A stretch of 64,000 nucleotides of DNA. It comes from Clostridium tetanomorphum. GTDB taxonomy: Bacteria; Bacillota; Clostridia; Clostridiales; Clostridiaceae. The notes under the pieces were generated by a model that did no database searches, was not told the origin of the DNA, and saw only the letters and a list, made by a program, of their open reading frames with translations. Position numbers and translations under genes: made by a program. Positions 62,022 through 64,000 of this stretch are shown here, in pieces. The stretch covers positions 310,001 to 374,000 of the forward strand of contig NZ_JAGGKA010000001.1 in NCBI RefSeq assembly GCF_017873215.1. Reading direction: 5' to 3'. Position 1 is the stretch's first letter; every line of letters begins with the position of its first letter.

Positions 62022-62723
62022 ATGAAATTATACAAACTAATACTTACGAACAACGCCTGCTACAAAGCAGGCAAAACAATAAAACCGAAGGGTATAATGG
62101 TTCATTCAACAGGGGCTAACAACCCATGGTTGAAGAGATATGTTGGTCCAGATGATGGTTTGCTCGGAAAGAACCAATACAACAATCATTGGAATCAGGA
62201 TAAACCTGGAGGTCGTCAAGTTTGCGTCCATGCTTTTATTGGTAAATTAGCAGATGGCTCCATTGCCACATACCAAACATTGCCTTGGAATCATCGTGGT
62301 TGGCATGCTGGAGGGGATGCGAATAATACCCATATAGGATTTGAGATTTGCGAGGACGGTCTAACCGATGCCTCGTATTTTTCTGCTGTTTATAAGGAAG
62401 CAGTAGAGCTTTGTGTACATCTTTGCAAACTCTATGGACTAAGTGAGAAGGATATCCTCTGTCATAGTGAAGGCTATAAGCAAGGTATAGCCAGTAACCA
62501 TGCGGATGTTATGCACTGGTTTCCTAAGCATGGCAAGACCATGGATACCTTTAGAGCAGATGTTAAGAAACTTCTAAGCGAAGAAGAAAAATCAGCAGAA
62601 CCAGCGAAAAAGAAATACTATCGTGTACAAATAGGTGCATACACTTTCAAAGCAAATGCTGAGGCACAGCTTGCCAAAGCTAAAAAGGCAGGATTTACGG
62701 ATGCATTTATTAAGTATGATTAA
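62022..62723 (+). CDS. N-acetylmuramoyl-L-alanine amidase with SPOR domain (endolysin)
   Basis: This 233-residue endolysin has an Amidase_2 domain: zinc His in MVHSTGANNP, RGWHAGGDANN, IGFEICEDGL, and the last ligands in HSEGYKQGIASNH. From about residue 200 a SPOR domain (YYRVQIGAYTFKANAEAQL) binds glycan strands. It cuts the bond between MurNAc and L-Ala. ATG 62022 follows GAGGTG; the GTG 62013 overlaps that site. It is the last late gene before the main terminator. Confidence 0.92.
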   Translation: MKLYKLILTNNACYKAGKTIKPKGIMVHSTGANNPWLKRYVGPDDGLLGKNQYNNHWNQDKPGGRQVCVHAFIGKLADGSIATYQTLPWNHRGWHAGGDANNTHIGFEICEDGLTDASYFSAVYKEAVELCVHLCKLYGLSEKDILCHSEGYKQGIASNHADVMHWFPKHGKTMDTFRADVKKLLSEEEKSAEPAKKKYYRVQIGAYTFKANAEAQLAKAKKAGFTDAFIKYD

Positions 62724-62801
62724 TCAAAGGGAGCGAGTAATAAGCAATTATGCTTTAGCTTTACAGAGATTCCCTAAAAATATTAACTATTAGATGTATA
62801 T

Positions 62802-62840
62802 AGCCTGTGGGGGGGTTATTCCCTTGCAGGCTCTTTTTTT
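62802..62840 (+). terminator. Late operon terminator
   Basis: AGCCTG and a G run pair with a C run and CAGGCT, followed by eight T. It closes the late transcript after the amidase gene. Confidence 0.85.
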
Positions 62841-62866
62841 ATGCTCTGATTTTATTTAATTTTTAC

Positions 62867-62906
62867 AAATCCTCAACTTCGACCTGTTCCCGCGGCTATT
62901 AGGTAG
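62867..62906 (+). repeat. Bipartite repeat, copy 3 (upstream of the recombinase module)
   Basis: AAATCCTCAAC, 16 bases, GGCTATTAGGTAG, in the same layout as copies 1 and 2. In the frame of copy 1 it reads KSST...GY-stop, like the C-terminus of the sigma-like protein, so it may be a relic of such a gene's end. Confidence 0.8.
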
Positions 62907-62919
62907 GAGGTGATTCTAA

Positions 62920-63156
62920 GTGAATCAGAATGAGGATAAAAAAGTCATGAAGATCTCGGATGAGCTTATAAACAAAAGCATCGAGTTAAAGAAAATGTCA
63001 CAGGAGCAGCTACAGCGTGAGTTTGATTATATTCAGGCAGAGAAATTACTTAGAAAGATGCTCCAAAAAGGTTTAATAACGGAAGCAGAATTCAACAAGA
63101 TAGACGCACTCAACCGCCAAACTTTCTCTCCTTTTTTAGCAGAGATAATGCCCTGA
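62920..63156 (+). CDS. SHOCT-like small protein before the recombinase
   Basis: This 78-residue helical protein has near its end LLRKMLQKGLITEAEFNKID, a SHOCT-like short C-terminal domain pattern. Small proteins of this sort often precede serine recombinase genes in Firmicute elements; some may help direct excision. The start is GTG 62920 with TAGGAGGTG upstream. Function unproved. Confidence 0.65.
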   Translation: MNQNEDKKVMKISDELINKSIELKKMSQEQLQREFDYIQAEKLLRKMLQKGLITEAEFNKIDALNRQTFSPFLAEIMP

Positions 63157-63217
63157 AGTCGTTGATATATAAGGGTTTCAGAGGTAATATGTGACCTACC
63201 AAGAAGGAGGTGAGGCG

Positions 63218-64000
63218 ATGAAAAAGATAACGAAAATAGAAGGAAATCAAGATTATATTTTTAAGCCAAAAACACGAGTAGTTGCCTACTGTCGAGTTTC
63301 TACAGATAGTGATGAACAACTAGTCAGCCTGCAAGCACAAAAGGCTCATTATGAGACCTACATTAAGGCAAATCCAGAATGGGAATATGCAGGCTTATAC
63401 TATGACGAGGGTATCAGTGGTACGAAAAAGGAGAATCGCTCTGGCTTACTTAGAATGTTATCAGACTGTGAAACCAGAAGCATTGACTTAATTATTACAA
63501 AGTCCATCAGTAGGTTTGCTAGAAATACTACAGACTGTTTAGAGATGGTTCGTAAACTGATGGACCTTGGGGTTCATATTTATTTTGAGAAGGAAAACAT
63601 TAATACAGGGTCAATGGAAAGTGAATTGATGCTCTCCATTTTAAGTGGCCTTGCAGAGAGTGAGTCAATTTCTATTTCAGAAAATACTAAATGGGCAATT
63701 CAAAGACGATTTCAAAACGGAACATTTAAAATTTCCTACCCACCCTATGGCTATCAAAACATTGACGGTCGCATGATAGTAAATCCTAAGCAGGCTGAAA
63801 TTGTGAAGTATATTTTTGCAGAAGTATTATCCGGCAAAGGTACACAGAAAATTGCAGATGATCTTAATCGAAAGGGTATACCTTCAAAAAGAGGTGGTCG
63901 TTGGACAGCTACTACCATTCGTGGAATGTTGACCAATGAAAAATATACTGGCGATGTTATTTTGCAAAAGACCTATACTGACAGCCGTTTTAACAGGCAC
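63218..64000 (+). CDS. Large serine recombinase (integrase), 3' end outside window
   Basis: The first 261 codons are visible. The catalytic domain (about 18-165) has S28 in AYCRVSTD and the Arg region SISRFARNT; the recombinase domain starts near 180 with YPPYGYQN and continues with IADDLNRKGIPSKRGGRWTATTIRGML. It should catalyse insertion and excision of the prophage at the rlmD end. GAAGGAGGTGAGG precedes the ATG. There is no tyrosine integrase in the window. Confidence 0.92.
   Translation, partial: MKKITKIEGNQDYIFKPKTRVVAYCRVSTDSDEQLVSLQAQKAHYETYIKANPEWEYAGLYYDEGISGTKKENRSGLLRMLSDCETRSIDLIITKSISRFARNTTDCLEMVRKLMDLGVHIYFEKENINTGSMESELMLSILSGLAESESISISENTKWAIQRRFQNGTFKISYPPYGYQNIDGRMIVNPKQAEIVKYIFAEVLSGKGTQKIADDLNRKGIPSKRGGRWTATTIRGMLTNEKYTGDVILQKTYTDSRFNRH

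Noticed and set aside
62920-63156. Excisionase (recombination directionality factor)
   Set aside because: Position before the recombinase is suggestive, but the only visible motif is a SHOCT-like tail, so I kept a neutral call.

Overview
The window joins two DNAs of different origin. Bases 1 to about 17,640 are AT-rich chromosome of a low-GC Firmicute, most like a Clostridium of the botulinum/sporogenes type (inferred from gene families and codon use, not from a database search). From about 17,640 to the right edge lies a tailed-phage prophage. It sits at the 3' end of rlmD and continues past the window; its large serine recombinase is cut at base 64,000.

Chromosome, left to right: the end of a phosphodiester glycosidase, an unknown anchored protein, an MBL-fold hydrolase on the minus strand, then a plus-strand cluster that looks like muropeptide/dipeptide catabolism. 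That cluster holds a PepV-type M20 dipeptidase, a DUF819 membrane protein, a secreted NlpC/P60 endopeptidase, DUF3870, an L-Ala-D/L-Glu epimerase with all catalytic residues, an ion-transporter-superfamily permease, a beta-lactamase-fold serine hydrolase without signal peptide, and a second PepV paralogue. A TSUP permease, an LTA-synthase-like sulfatase (minus), an RDD protein and rlmD follow.

The prophage's left end (17.9-23.9 kb) carries a restriction-modification island. A small XRE controller with a C-box-like operator leads into two paralogous SPPY-type amino-methyltransferases, an unknown winged-helix protein, a McrB-like AAA+ ATPase and a LlaJI/McrC-like PD-(D/E)XK nuclease. The layout resembles BsuMI/LlaJI, but the methylases are of a different chemical class. 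A minus-strand CGNR-like zinc protein follows.

Early and replication genes (25.6-37.5 kb): sigma-like regulator, DUF2800 nuclease, DUF2815, family A DNA polymerase, a three-gene minus-strand insertion (moron), AntA/KilAC antirepressor, DUF4406, VapE-type primase-helicase, VRR-NUC nuclease, SNF2 helicase and an ArpU/DUF1492-type late regulator. Just after that regulator lies a probable activator-dependent late promoter with three exact 10-bp-spaced TTGGCA boxes.

Late region (37.6-62.8 kb): HNH endonuclease, probable cos region, terS, then about 5.3 kb of cargo between terS and terL. The cargo is SAM synthetase, ParB-methyltransferase, an unknown protein, DUF4314, amidoligase, gamma-glutamylcyclotransferase and a DUF5049-like protein. 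terL, an HK97-type head, a siphovirus tail (chaperone with a clear -1 frameshift heptamer, 806-residue tape measure), a fibre with Fn3 repeats, baseplate protein, holin and amidase follow. A SHOCT-like ORF and the recombinase close the window. The most unusual items are the restriction island, the amidoligase cassette (two of its proteins share a C-terminal domain and a duplicated upstream element) and a bipartite repeat present three times at module joints.
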